Numbered from the stretch's first letter, positions 15,572 through 23,755 are shown. The stretch: DNA of 64,000 bases from Flavobacterium difficile (GCF_011392115.1 NZ_JAAJBT010000003.1:1-64000), one strand, 5' to 3'. Notes: generated by a model from the sequence alone, not told the origin. Made by a program: numbers and translations.

Positions 15572-15720
15572 AAGTGTCGTGCAGGTGTGGGTTTATTATC
15601 TAAATAAATTCATTCATTAGAAGCAGCATTAATTACAAATGACTCTAGGTTGCTGTTTGTTTATAGTCATAGACGTATGTCAATATCTTTGTATTACAAA
15701 TTTCGACGACACTTTTTTTT
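15572..15720 (+). ncRNA. Structured non-coding RNA upstream of a reverse transcriptase
   Basis: The ~149-nt segment is closed by a perfect 9-bp stem, aagtgtcgt (15572-15580) with acgacactt (15706-15714), followed by a run of T to 15720. An internal hairpin pairs aagcagca (15621-15628) with tgctgttt (15651-15658). A direct repeat attacaaat lies at 15632-15640 and 15693-15701. There is no convincing ORF. The RT start codon is 7 bases past the T run. Promoter, defined 3' end and position all fit a template or cofactor RNA of a DRT or retron-like system. Folding is by eye only. Confidence 0.7.
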
Positions 15721-15726
15721 ATCTTT

Positions 15727-17484
15727 ATGGGAAATTTATCAGATTATTTTAACGAGGAAGAAATTGTAAAACTGTTATGTGGTTACAGGTCAAAATATTC
15801 TCATAAAAGACATAAACTTCACATGATGCGAGACATCAGCTTGCATAAAAATACTAACAAAATTGAGGTCAAGGGAACAAATCCTGAGTTCGAGATACTT
15901 CAAAATATATTCCCTTCAAGAAGAAATTGGGTTAGTTTAAATGAGTATGAAAGAAAAAAATATAATGATAGTATAAAAAGAGCTTCTGCAAGATTATTCA
16001 AAACTTATAAATTTTATAAAAAGAAGAATATTCCTTTGGATGAGTCTGCTGATTGGTATAAAAATTTAATAGATTTTGTTTCTAGTCTAATTGAACGTTT
16101 TAATGATACTGGAAATTATAAAATGGGAAGCCCAAAGATATTTGGGATTTTAAAAAAAGCTGATAGTGTAAAATGTGAATATAGACCTATTGCTTTATAT
16201 GAATTAGTTGATAGAATCATAAGTTCTTTAACAGCCAGATATTTAACCGATTTTTTCGACCCGTATTTTTTAAATTGTTCTTTCGCTTTTCGCTCAACAA
16301 AAAGAGATATAAAATATACACACCACAAATCAATTGAAGAAATAATTAATTATAGGAAGCAAAATAAAGATATCTGGGTATCTGAATGTGATATTCAAAA
16401 GTTTTTTGATGCTGTAAATCAAAATCATATTTATAATGTGTTTTTAGAACATGTTGAAAAAATAAAGCAAAGTCATAACAGAGAAATTGATAACAGAGCA
16501 ATTTTGATTTTCAAAACATTTTTAAGTTCTTTTGCATTTAACAAAGATGTGTTTCCTAAAAATGACGATTCTGATTGGTGGGCAGAAAACAACTTGAAAG
16601 ACGGTTTTTTTAAATGGATAGAAAAGTCATTAATAGAAGAATATGGTGAGAAATATCTTGAAAATCGCATTGGAGTTCCTCAAGGAAATGCAATTTCGTG
16701 TTTTATTTCAAATTTACTCCTACATAATGTAGATGAAAATGTGTTGAAATTTGATGATGGTGTTTTTTATGTAAGATTTTGTGATGATATGATTTTAATG
16801 CACAAAAATAAAGATACTTGTAAGGAAGCATTAGAAGTATATAAAAATACTTTAAAAGAGAATTTTTTATCATACCATACTCCAACTGAATGTAATAATT
16901 ATTTAGATAAAACAAGTAATAAGAAATTCTGGAAAAGCAAATCGAAGGAACCTTATTTGTGGGATAATCCAAAAGAAGATTCAAGTGCAATTCCTTGGCT
17001 TTCGTTTGTAGGATATCAAATTAAATACAATAGCGAAATACGTGTAAGAAAGCAATCGATTAAAAAAGAAAAAAAGAAAATTGTAAAAGAAGTTGAAAAT
17101 GTTTTAACAGCAATTGCTGTAAAGCAAGGTAATGTGAATGAGACGTCAAGAAAATCAAAAAATCAAATTATTTTTAGTACACAAAATAGATTAAATTCAA
17201 TGTCAGTAGGAAGAATTGAACTTCATAATTATAAGACTTCAAAACAAGGGTTGTGTTGGACTAATGGTTTTGAAATGATTAAAGAGAACAAGAATAAATA
17301 TATTTGTAAGCAATTAAAAGAATTGGATTCTTATAGAGAAAAGCAAATTTGGAGATTGTCAAGGCAGATTGATGAATTAAGAAAAGAAAGTCATAAACCA
17401 GACCCTGAAGTTAATGATGAAATGTTTTTTGGTTCTCCATTTAGTTATTATAATTATTTAAACAAACACGAAATTCTAGATTAA
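15727..17484 (+). CDS. Stand-alone reverse transcriptase, candidate defence-associated RT (DRT, unknown-group type)
   Basis: 585 residues. The RT core runs from about 150 to 435: RPIALYELVDRIISS (153-167), SFAFR (185-189), motif A SECDIQKFFDAV with D222, motif B GVPQGNAIS (316-324), motif C YVRFCDD (348-354, catalytic D353-D354) and SFVGYQI (426-432). A basic helical C-terminal region (about 435-585) resembles the post-RT alpha region of DRT proteins. There is no HNH, maturase or protease domain, which argues against group II introns and diversity-generating elements. The usual retron VTG motif is not seen. With the structured RNA upstream the best reading is a single-gene DRT with ncRNA (class unresolved; DRT2 and DRT9 are known RT-plus-ncRNA types). 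Confidence 0.85.
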   Translation: MGNLSDYFNEEEIVKLLCGYRSKYSHKRHKLHMMRDISLHKNTNKIEVKGTNPEFEILQNIFPSRRNWVSLNEYERKKYNDSIKRASARLFKTYKFYKKKNIPLDESADWYKNLIDFVSSLIERFNDTGNYKMGSPKIFGILKKADSVKCEYRPIALYELVDRIISSLTARYLTDFFDPYFLNCSFAFRSTKRDIKYTHHKSIEEIINYRKQNKDIWVSECDIQKFFDAVNQNHIYNVFLEHVEKIKQSHNREIDNRAILIFKTFLSSFAFNKDVFPKNDDSDWWAENNLKDGFFKWIEKSLIEEYGEKYLENRIGVPQGNAISCFISNLLLHNVDENVLKFDDGVFYVRFCDDMILMHKNKDTCKEALEVYKNTLKENFLSYHTPTECNNYLDKTSNKKFWKSKSKEPYLWDNPKEDSSAIPWLSFVGYQIKYNSEIRVRKQSIKKEKKKIVKEVENVLTAIAVKQGNVNETSRKSKNQIIFSTQNRLNSMSVGRIELHNYKTSKQGLCWTNGFEMIKENKNKYICKQLKELDSYREKQIWRLSRQIDELRKESHKPDPEVNDEMFFGSPFSYYNYLNKHEILD

Positions 17485-17497
17485 TGCCAAGTTTTTG

Positions 17498-19225
17498 TTA
17501 TGATTTACCATATTTTCTAAAAGCAGCAATTGTTTGGTAGATTCCATAGCTGACAAATATTCTTGAAATCCAAATGACTAGATTAGATTGCCAAGTATTA
17601 GGAATTGTAGAGTATTTTTGAATTTCCAGTTTTGGAAAGGAACTTATAAAAAAGGTATAATCTTTTAAACTTTCTTCAAAGTTAAAATCGATATTTATAG
17701 TTTTTAAATATAATAACATAAACAAATAAGCTGTTATTAAAGTGAATAGAATACCTCTAAACCAGCTCAAGCCATTTTTATTAGAAATTAAATTTAAAAA
17801 CAATAACACCTTGTCAAATCCAAAGTCTTTTTCTTTTAATAAATATTTGTACTCTAATGATTGATATTTCATTGATGTATCAATATCTCCTTTTAGTAAA
17901 GCATTTTTTTTAAGCTGATTATAAACATTTTTTAAATTAGTATTCCATTTTGACTTATCAATAATTCCATATCCTATAACAGGATTAGAGCTATAAGATA
18001 AGATATTAAATGGGTGTTTAGAAAAATTTATTCCAACTAAATTACTATCCGAAAAAACAAATTCTTTGAATAATGTTACATCTGAACCCATGAAGTCTAA
18101 GTTTCCAACAATTGAATCTGTTATAATTAGTAAATCTCCTGATTTAATATTGTTAAATGATACAACACCTTTGTTTTGAAAATCACTAATAGTTAGATGT
18201 TTTATATTTATATTTTTAAAATTTATGTTTCCGAAATTTATACCACTTAAATTAATGTTTGTATTGATGTTTTCAAAAAACATACTTCCTTGATTTATTC
18301 CAGAAATACTTATATTAATTTTATTTTCATTTACATTGCCATCAATTTTTTGGTAAGTGTTGAAATTTAAAAGTTGCTTAAAATTATTGTTAGATAGACT
18401 TAAAGAATTTATTTTTGATGAGTTTAAAGTAATATTTTTATCAAAAACACATTCATGAAGTGATAATTCTTTAATACTCAAATTTAAACTTGTATTGTCC
18501 AATAAATTATAGCCATTTATCCAAATTAATCCTTGGAAATTACTTCTGTAAAAATTTATAGATGTAAAAAATCCATCCTCAATATCTAATCTTTTGTGCA
18601 ATGTAGATGATTCAAAAAACAAATATTTTGTTTTTAATGCCCCTTTGAAAACAATACTGTTTTTAAATACCCCGTCAAAATGAATACTTTCATAAGTGCC
18701 ATCATCAAAAATTAGGTCTGAAAAGAGATTTGAACTTTCTATGTTTAAATTTTCTATTTCATTGTTTCTTTTAAATTCAATTCTAGATTCAGATTGTGAG
18801 TATTCAGTGTTAATGTCTTTTAATAATAGTTTTTTGAATGTACATTGATTTATGAAGCTTAATAAATATTTACCATTTATTTTTAGCAGATTCCCTTTAA
18901 AGCCGTCTAAGCTTAAAATATTACATTTGTTTGAAAGTAAACTAAAAGTTGATTTATCTGAGCCTGAGAACTCACATCCTAAAATACTAATTATATCTAA
19001 TTCTGAATTTTTGATAACTGAATATGAGCTGAATTTGCAATTGAAAAAAGTTAGCTTCCCATTTGTTTTAAAATTATCTATTGAAATTGGTTTCTCGAAT
19101 ACACAATTTTTAAATTCTAAATCCCCTTCAAAGTTAAAATCGACTTCATTTATTACTTTATCGAAAGTTTGATTTTCGAAAAGTTGGCGCTCTCTTAAAA
19201 TTGTAGTTATTTCTGGATTACTCAT
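17498..19225 (-). CDS. Beta-solenoid (pentapeptide-like) protein with C-terminal membrane segments
   Basis: 575 residues. From about 25 to 400 the sequence is a long run of short repeats alternating hydrophobic and N/S/K/D positions (LEFKNCVFEKPISIDNF, LTFFNCKF, INFKNINIKHLTISDF), as in right-handed beta-helix proteins. A helical segment follows (YNQLKKNALLKGDIDTSMKY). Two hydrophobic stretches near the C-terminus (about 482-506 and 545-563) look transmembrane. It has no signal peptide. It is convergent with the RT gene, with only 13 bp between stops. A membrane effector of a defence module is a possibility, unproven; the same architecture also occurs in non-defence membrane proteins. Confidence 0.65.
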   Translation of the reverse strand: MSNPEITTILRERQLFENQTFDKVINEVDFNFEGDLEFKNCVFEKPISIDNFKTNGKLTFFNCKFSSYSVIKNSELDIISILGCEFSGSDKSTFSLLSNKCNILSLDGFKGNLLKINGKYLLSFINQCTFKKLLLKDINTEYSQSESRIEFKRNNEIENLNIESSNLFSDLIFDDGTYESIHFDGVFKNSIVFKGALKTKYLFFESSTLHKRLDIEDGFFTSINFYRSNFQGLIWINGYNLLDNTSLNLSIKELSLHECVFDKNITLNSSKINSLSLSNNNFKQLLNFNTYQKIDGNVNENKINISISGINQGSMFFENINTNINLSGINFGNINFKNINIKHLTISDFQNKGVVSFNNIKSGDLLIITDSIVGNLDFMGSDVTLFKEFVFSDSNLVGINFSKHPFNILSYSSNPVIGYGIIDKSKWNTNLKNVYNQLKKNALLKGDIDTSMKYQSLEYKYLLKEKDFGFDKVLLFLNLISNKNGLSWFRGILFTLITAYLFMLLYLKTINIDFNFEESLKDYTFFISSFPKLEIQKYSTIPNTWQSNLVIWISRIFVSYGIYQTIAAFRKYGKS

Positions 19226-19311
19226 TTGTTTAGAAATTTAAACATTAAATAGTGGTTGTAATATTCAAGCTGACCCAAATCTAGTTTGAAATTTGAGCTT
19301 TGTTTTTATTT

Positions 19312-20400
19312 TTACCCTTTTTCTCCTAATATATCATTAATAACATTAGGTAAAGAATTTGCTAATTCTGTGTAACGTTCTAATATAATATTTACGTTTT
19401 TGGTCATGTAGCCAACTTCCGCTTTAATGCCGGCAATATCATTTAAGCAAGCAGTAATACTTCTGGTAAGTGGAAGAGTTTTTTCTTCAAATCTATAATG
19501 TGACAAGTGTCTAATGCTAGGTATAAAAAATTCATCTCTCAACTTAAATGGATTGTATTCACCGTCTTCTATATGGGGTACAATTTGTGCAGTGTATAGA
19601 ACACATAAGGGCGCTGTTCTTTCATCTTCAAAAATATTTACACCTTCTTTTTCATAATCCAAATTATACATTCCGTATTCTCTAAGGAACTCTTGTAAAT
19701 GTTTGTTGAAAGATTGAACGTGTCCCGATGTACCACTCAAATATGAATTAAATTTTTCACCAATCAGTTTGAATTGATGCTCCATTATTGCAATATGACC
19801 GTGAGTAAAATTTGAAATGCTCACCACTTCTTTATAGGCTTTTTCTTTTTCTGCTTTACTATCACAAATTCGTTCGTATAATGGTTTAGAATTTTTAATT
19901 TCTATATATTTTATAAGTTCACTTTTATCTAATGATTTGAATATATCCCCATTTATATTTGTCATTGCTTTAATTTCAGGAATGACAAACTCTGTAACGC
20001 TTAGCTTATCTCTAAACTCAATTAAATCTGTCACTTGCTGACTTAATAGAACTTCTGTGCTTCTTAGTTCAACAACCCATCTTTCGCCGTTTCTAATCGT
20101 TGCATTTCTTTTACTATTCCAGTCAATTAATCGATTTATACCAATACCAAGAAACAAAGTGATTATAGGTAAGGCATATTTTGCCCAATCTGTACCAGTA
20201 GCTTCTTCTTTAGCAAGTATAATATTGATGTCTTTCTTGGTGTCAACGGAAACTACAATCGGTTTATCTTTTACAGTTGCTTTGATTGTGTCGATTTTTA
20301 CAGTTACAGACTTTGCTTTATATGTCTTACTATTAGCATCTTTAGTTTGTGCGTAACTTACTGTAGAATAAACGATAATAATTAGTAAATATTTTTTCAT
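19312..20400 (-). CDS. Membrane-anchored protein of unknown function (element cargo)
   Basis: 362 residues from the ATG at 20398-20400, which gives a signal peptide MKKYLLIIIVYSTVSYAQ; an in-frame start five codons upstream is less likely. A lysine-rich stretch (about 20-65) is followed by a transmembrane helix WAKYALPIITLFLGIGINRLI (about 72-92). The remainder is predominantly helical with charged residues and ends in a conserved-looking ITACLNDIAGIKAEVGYMTKN. No enzyme motif is recognised. It lies on the same strand and 86 bp upstream of the beta-solenoid gene, so the two may be transcribed together. Confidence 0.6.
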   Translation of the reverse strand: MKKYLLIIIVYSTVSYAQTKDANSKTYKAKSVTVKIDTIKATVKDKPIVVSVDTKKDINIILAKEEATGTDWAKYALPIITLFLGIGINRLIDWNSKRNATIRNGERWVVELRSTEVLLSQQVTDLIEFRDKLSVTEFVIPEIKAMTNINGDIFKSLDKSELIKYIEIKNSKPLYERICDSKAEKEKAYKEVVSISNFTHGHIAIMEHQFKLIGEKFNSYLSGTSGHVQSFNKHLQEFLREYGMYNLDYEKEGVNIFEDERTAPLCVLYTAQIVPHIEDGEYNPFKLRDEFFIPSIRHLSHYRFEEKTLPLTRSITACLNDIAGIKAEVGYMTKNVNIILERYTELANSLPNVINDILGEKG

Positions 20401-20495
20401 AGTACAATAATACAATTTTTAAGGAAAATATATTGTTGTAATACTTATATAATTATAGTTGTAGTAATAGAAAAATATATAAATATAAAAAGCGA

Positions 20496-20714
20496 TTAAA
20501 ATAAATCCTTAATTTCAATATTGAGTGCTTTGCAGATTTTTTGAAGGGTAGTTATTGAAGTGCTTATTTCTCCTCTTTCGATTCTCCCAATTTGGTTTCT
20601 AGGAATATTGGCGTCAAAGGATAATAATTCTTGAGAAAGATTCATTTCGATTCTTCTCGTTCTTATTTTATCACCTAAGCTTTTAAGGAATTGTATTTCT
20701 TCATTTTCATTCAC
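20496..20714 (-). CDS. XRE-family helix-turn-helix regulator
   Basis: 72 residues. A Cro/CI-type HTH covers residues 10-68: LGDKIRTRRIEMNLSQELLS, FDANIPRNQIGRIERGEI and TTLQKICKALNIEIKDLF. The start is GTG (20712-20714); no in-frame ATG exists nearby. The start codon lies inside a 17-bp palindrome (20713-20729), a likely operator for autoregulation. It is divergent from a small membrane protein gene and probably controls part of the cargo. Confidence 0.88.
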   Translation of the reverse strand: MNENEEIQFLKSLGDKIRTRRIEMNLSQELLSFDANIPRNQIGRIERGEISTSITTLQKICKALNIEIKDLF

Positions 20715-20729
20715 GCAATAAAATTGCGT
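20713..20729. promoter_or_regulatory. Palindrome over the XRE start codon (candidate operator)
   Basis: acgcaat aaa attgcgt has perfect 7-bp arms with a 3-bp centre and overlaps the GTG start of the XRE gene. A second inverted repeat, gacaca tatt tgtgtc, lies at 20749-20764 in the same divergent spacer. Confidence 0.55.
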
Positions 20730-20748
20730 TTAACTTTGTAAATAAACC

Positions 20749-20764
20749 GACACATATTTGTGTC
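20749..20764. promoter_or_regulatory. Second inverted repeat in the divergent XRE spacer
   Basis: gacaca and tgtgtc form 6-bp arms around tatt, 44 bp before the start of the small membrane protein gene. A candidate regulator-binding site. Confidence 0.4.
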
Positions 20765-20807
20765 TTTTGTTAAATTTTGTAATATTTGTAGATAAATATT
20801 TTTAGTT

Positions 20808-21272
20808 ATGAATTCACAAGAATTAAAAGAGATTAAAATTTTAAAAGTTGGGGAAAATAAAGAAATTAACTTTAATGGAGATTTTTTTATTGTCAAGAAT
20901 GTTAATAATGAAGTTGTTGTTTTGCCTAAACCAAAAATGCTTTACAATGCTATTGCGCTTTTTTTATTGATGCTAATATCATCATTTTTAATTGTTATAC
21001 TATCTGGTGGAGAGGCTAGGGCTGGAGGGTTTGTTGTTTTTGTAATTTTATTACTTTATAAAAGTTTAGCTTTAGAAATTCAAAAGCTTATTTTTTCTGA
21101 GAAAATAAAAAATTTGAAGTCTGAACTTAATGATGTTAAATTTATATCTGAATCAAATTTGAGTGTTGGAGAAGGTTATACTGAAGGGTTGTTTTTCAAT
21201 GTAATAATGTCTTTTTTAATGTTGGCTTTTGTGTTTTGTGGTTTATATGCGTTGTTTTCAGTGTTTAGTTGA
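20808..21272 (+). CDS. Small membrane protein of unknown function (element cargo)
   Basis: 154 residues. A soluble N-terminal segment (about 1-42, with EIKILKVGENKEINFNGDFF) precedes two adjacent transmembrane helices (about 45-67 and 71-88). A short charged region (EIQKLIFSEKIKNLKSELND) and a C-terminal helix (about 126-152) follow. No family is recognised. It is divergent from the XRE regulator, which suggests regulation by it. Being the last gene before the right end, it may be cargo that maintains or protects the element. Confidence 0.6.
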   Translation: MNSQELKEIKILKVGENKEINFNGDFFIVKNVNNEVVVLPKPKMLYNAIALFLLMLISSFLIVILSGGEARAGGFVVFVILLLYKSLALEIQKLIFSEKIKNLKSELNDVKFISESNLSVGEGYTEGLFFNVIMSFLMLAFVFCGLYALFSVFS

Positions 21273-21499
21273 TAGTTTTTCTGTCGATTTAGATTATGTG
21301 TAGACTTTAGCGATGAAATATAAAAAAGGAAATTAGCATTTTTTAGAGTGGTGGGGTTTGTTTTTGTTTTTTTATTTCTGTAAAATTTCGAGTTTTTTTA
21401 CTTTATAATAGGTACTGTTTTTATGGGTTTCTTGACCTATACGAAATGGTACTTTTTTTTACATCTATTATCGTGCTTAATAGAAAACAATTTTAAAAA
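21273..21499. other. Non-coding right end of the element
   Basis: No gene is seen. The segment is T-rich, with an inverted repeat ataggt ... acctat (in 21409-21440) and a repeated ggtact. Together with the GCACCC pair that follows it may be part of the right recombination region, but nothing can be assigned firmly. Confidence 0.4.
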
Positions 21500-21517
21500 G
21501 CACCCTATTCAGCACCC
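21500..21517. promoter_or_regulatory. Paired GCACCC sites, right end (candidate arm sites)
   Basis: GCACCC occurs at 21500-21505 and 21512-21517, start-to-start 12 bp, 53 bp from the right attachment repeat. It mirrors the pair at 10921-10938. Confidence 0.5.
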
Positions 21518-21526
21518 TTGTAAAAC

Positions 21527-21568
21527 AAAAAAATCCGCAATCAATTGATAATCAATTAATTTGCGGAT
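21527..21568 (-). terminator. Element-supplied terminator for tRNA-Phe
   Basis: atccgcaa (21533-21540) pairs with ttgcggat (21561-21568), extended inside by near-complementary tcaattgat / atcaattaa, with an A run at 21527-21532 that becomes a T run on the minus strand. It sits directly after the tRNA-Phe 3' end and replaces the terminator displaced by integration. Confidence 0.65.
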
Positions 21569-21575
21569 ATTTAAG

Positions 21576-21648
<73 letters not shown>

Positions 21649-21686
21649 TTGAATAATTTAGTAGTATTACTTCCTTATTGCGGGTG

Positions 21687-21717
21687 CAAATATAGAACCA
21701 TTTTTATATTTTCCAAA
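21687..21717 (-). promoter_or_regulatory. Promoter of tRNA-Phe
   Basis: On the minus strand, TTTG (21714-21717), 19 bp, then TATATTTG (21687-21694) matches the Bacteroidota consensus. The tRNA begins about 38 bp downstream. Confidence 0.65.
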
Positions 21718-21769
21718 ACAAATAATAAAAAAAATCAATTTCATACATTTGCAATTCTAATATTTAGAT

Positions 21770-22504
21770 ATGATACTTACTATAGATGTAGGAAATACAA
21801 ACATTAAAGTCGCTGTTTTTAAACAGGTTAACTTAATTGAAAAGTTTGTTTTTCAAAAAAATGAGCTTCAAAATAATTTTGAAAAAATTTTAAAAGAATA
21901 TCCAAATTGTGCAAATGCAGTACTTTCTTCGGTGGGAAAACTAGAAGAATCTGATGTTTTGTGGCTAAAAAGTAAGTTAAATCTCATTGAAATAAATCGT
22001 AATGCTACTTTTCCGTTTCTAAATCTGTATGGAAGTCCAAAAACTTTAGGAGTAGATAGAATGGTTTTGGCAGCAGGTGCTGTTTTATTGTATCCCAATC
22101 AAAATACTTTAATTATTGATGCAGGTACTTGCGTAACTTATGATTTTGTGACTAGTAAAAATGAATATTTAGGTGGTGCTATTTCGCCTGGATTGCGTTT
22201 AAGGTATGAGTCGTTACATAATTTTACAGCAAATTTGCCTTTATTGCATAAAAAAAGTCCTGAAAACTTTATTGGAAATACTACAGATGAAGCTATTCAC
22301 TCCGGTGTTGTAAATGGTTTATGTAATGAAATTGAAGGCTTTGTTTCTCAATATTCTGTTAAAAACGAACAATTTACAATAATTTTAACAGGCGGAGACG
22401 CTAATTTTTTGGCTAATCGATTAAAAAGTATCATATTTGCCGATGAAAATTTCTTATTGAAAAGTTTACAACAATTATACACTTACAGTTTACAAAATGA
22501 TTAA
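21770..22504 (+). CDS. coaX: Type III pantothenate kinase
   Basis: 244 residues. It phosphorylates pantothenate, the first step of coenzyme A synthesis. ASKHA-fold motifs are clear: TIDVGNTNIKVAVF (3-16, phosphate-1), GVDRMVLAAGAV (about 93-104), DAGTCVTYDFV (about 119-129) and GGAISPGLRLR (about 136-146). It overlaps the next gene by 8 bp and starts an operon-like run of envelope genes (outer-membrane protein, lptC, ppiD-like), an arrangement I associate with flavobacteria. Confidence 0.95.
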   Translation: MILTIDVGNTNIKVAVFKQVNLIEKFVFQKNELQNNFEKILKEYPNCANAVLSSVGKLEESDVLWLKSKLNLIEINRNATFPFLNLYGSPKTLGVDRMVLAAGAVLLYPNQNTLIIDAGTCVTYDFVTSKNEYLGGAISPGLRLRYESLHNFTANLPLLHKKSPENFIGNTTDEAIHSGVVNGLCNEIEGFVSQYSVKNEQFTIILTGGDANFLANRLKSIIFADENFLLKSLQQLYTYSLQND

Positions 22505-23750
22505 AAAAATCACCTTAATAGTTGCTTTACTACTTGTCAGCTATAGTTTTGCACAAGAAAACACTTCTTCGCCTTATTCTTTTTATGGAATAGGAACATC
22601 AAAATTTAAAGGTACAAATGACATTATTTCCATGGGAGGAATAAGTGTATATTCTGATAGTACTCACGTGAATGTTCTAAATCCTGCATCTTATTCGAAT
22701 CAACTTGTTACTACTTTTCAATTGGGTCTTACTAGTTCTTTTTATAAGTTAAATTCTGGATTACAAACAGAAAAGGCACAAAAAACAACCTTTGATTACT
22801 TTGTTCTTGGTTTTCCAATTTCAAAAAAAGCAGGTGTTTCTCTTGGTTTACTACCACAAAGTGCAGTAGGTTACAGATTTGTTAACGATAGAAGACTTGT
22901 TGATAACACATTAAGAGTTTATCAAGGTGAAGGAGGAGTAAATAAAGTATACCTAGGTACTGGTTATAAAATTACACCGAAATTAAGTTTTGGTTTTGAT
23001 GTGCAATATTTATTTGGTTCTATTAATACAGAAGCACAATTATATGAAACAGGTGTTCAGTTTGGCTCTAGAGAAATTAACCAATCTTCTATGTCGGGTA
23101 TAGCTTTTAACTCGGGTTTATCTTATCAAACCAAATTAAATAGTAAACTTAATTTTATGTCGAGTTTAACTTATTCACCTGAAGCAAAATTGACCTCAAG
23201 TAATGCTAGATTTGTGTCTTTAGTTACACTTTTGTCAACCGGAGGTGGTACACCGGCCTCTTCAGATATTGAAGTAGCAATGCAAGATACAAAACTTAAT
23301 GTGCCTTCAAAGTTAGCTTTTGGTGCAGGTCTAGGAAATAGAAAATGGTTTTTAGGTGGTGATGTAACTTTTTCAGGAACAGGAAATCAAGTCAACCGTT
23401 TTGATAACTTTTCTAACGTTAGTTATGAAAATGCTACAAAAGTTTCTTTTGGTGGTTTCTACATTCCTAAATTCGATTCTTATAATAGTTTTTTTGAACG
23501 AGTTGTTTACAGAGCTGGTTTTAGATTTGAAAATACTGGGTTAGTAATTAATAATACTGCGATTAAAGATAAAGCGTTAAATTTAGGTTTTGGTTTGCCA
23601 ATTGCAGGAACGTTTTCTAGTTTAAACCTTGGTTTTGAATATGGACAACGAGGAACTGTATTGAGAGGATTAGTTCGTGAAGAATATTTCTCTGTAAATC
23701 TAGGGCTTATTTTTAATGACAGATGGTTTAGAAAAACTTTATACAATTAA
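22497..23750 (+). CDS. Outer-membrane beta-barrel protein (FadL-like)
   Basis: 417 residues with a signal peptide (MIKKITLIVALLLVSYSFAQ). The mature part opens with NTSSPYSFYGIG and DIISMGGISVYSDSTHVNVLNPAS, a pattern common to Bacteroidota barrel proteins next to coaX. It continues with alternating amphipathic strands and ends in aromatic-terminated strands (FSVNLGLIFNDRWFRKTLYN). The barrel class resembles FadL/PorV-type proteins. No transported substrate can be inferred. It overlaps coaX and precedes lptC by 5 bp. Confidence 0.8.
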   Translation: MIKKITLIVALLLVSYSFAQENTSSPYSFYGIGTSKFKGTNDIISMGGISVYSDSTHVNVLNPASYSNQLVTTFQLGLTSSFYKLNSGLQTEKAQKTTFDYFVLGFPISKKAGVSLGLLPQSAVGYRFVNDRRLVDNTLRVYQGEGGVNKVYLGTGYKITPKLSFGFDVQYLFGSINTEAQLYETGVQFGSREINQSSMSGIAFNSGLSYQTKLNSKLNFMSSLTYSPEAKLTSSNARFVSLVTLLSTGGGTPASSDIEVAMQDTKLNVPSKLAFGAGLGNRKWFLGGDVTFSGTGNQVNRFDNFSNVSYENATKVSFGGFYIPKFDSYNSFFERVVYRAGFRFENTGLVINNTAIKDKALNLGFGLPIAGTFSSLNLGFEYGQRGTVLRGLVREEYFSVNLGLIFNDRWFRKTLYN

Positions 23751-23755
23751 AAATC

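Noticed and set aside
15572..15720. Classical retron msr-msd
   Set aside because: The closing stem would fit a1/a2 arms, but the RT lacks the usual retron VTG motif and has FCDD where YADD is typical, and no convincing branching guanosine context or long msd hairpin is seen. Kept only as an alternative.
15727..17484. Group II intron or diversity-generating RT
   Set aside because: There is no HNH or maturase (X) domain, no intron boundaries or domain V-like hairpin downstream, and no template/variable repeat pair or target gene. The position behind a promoter-driven structured RNA points to a DRT-like system instead.
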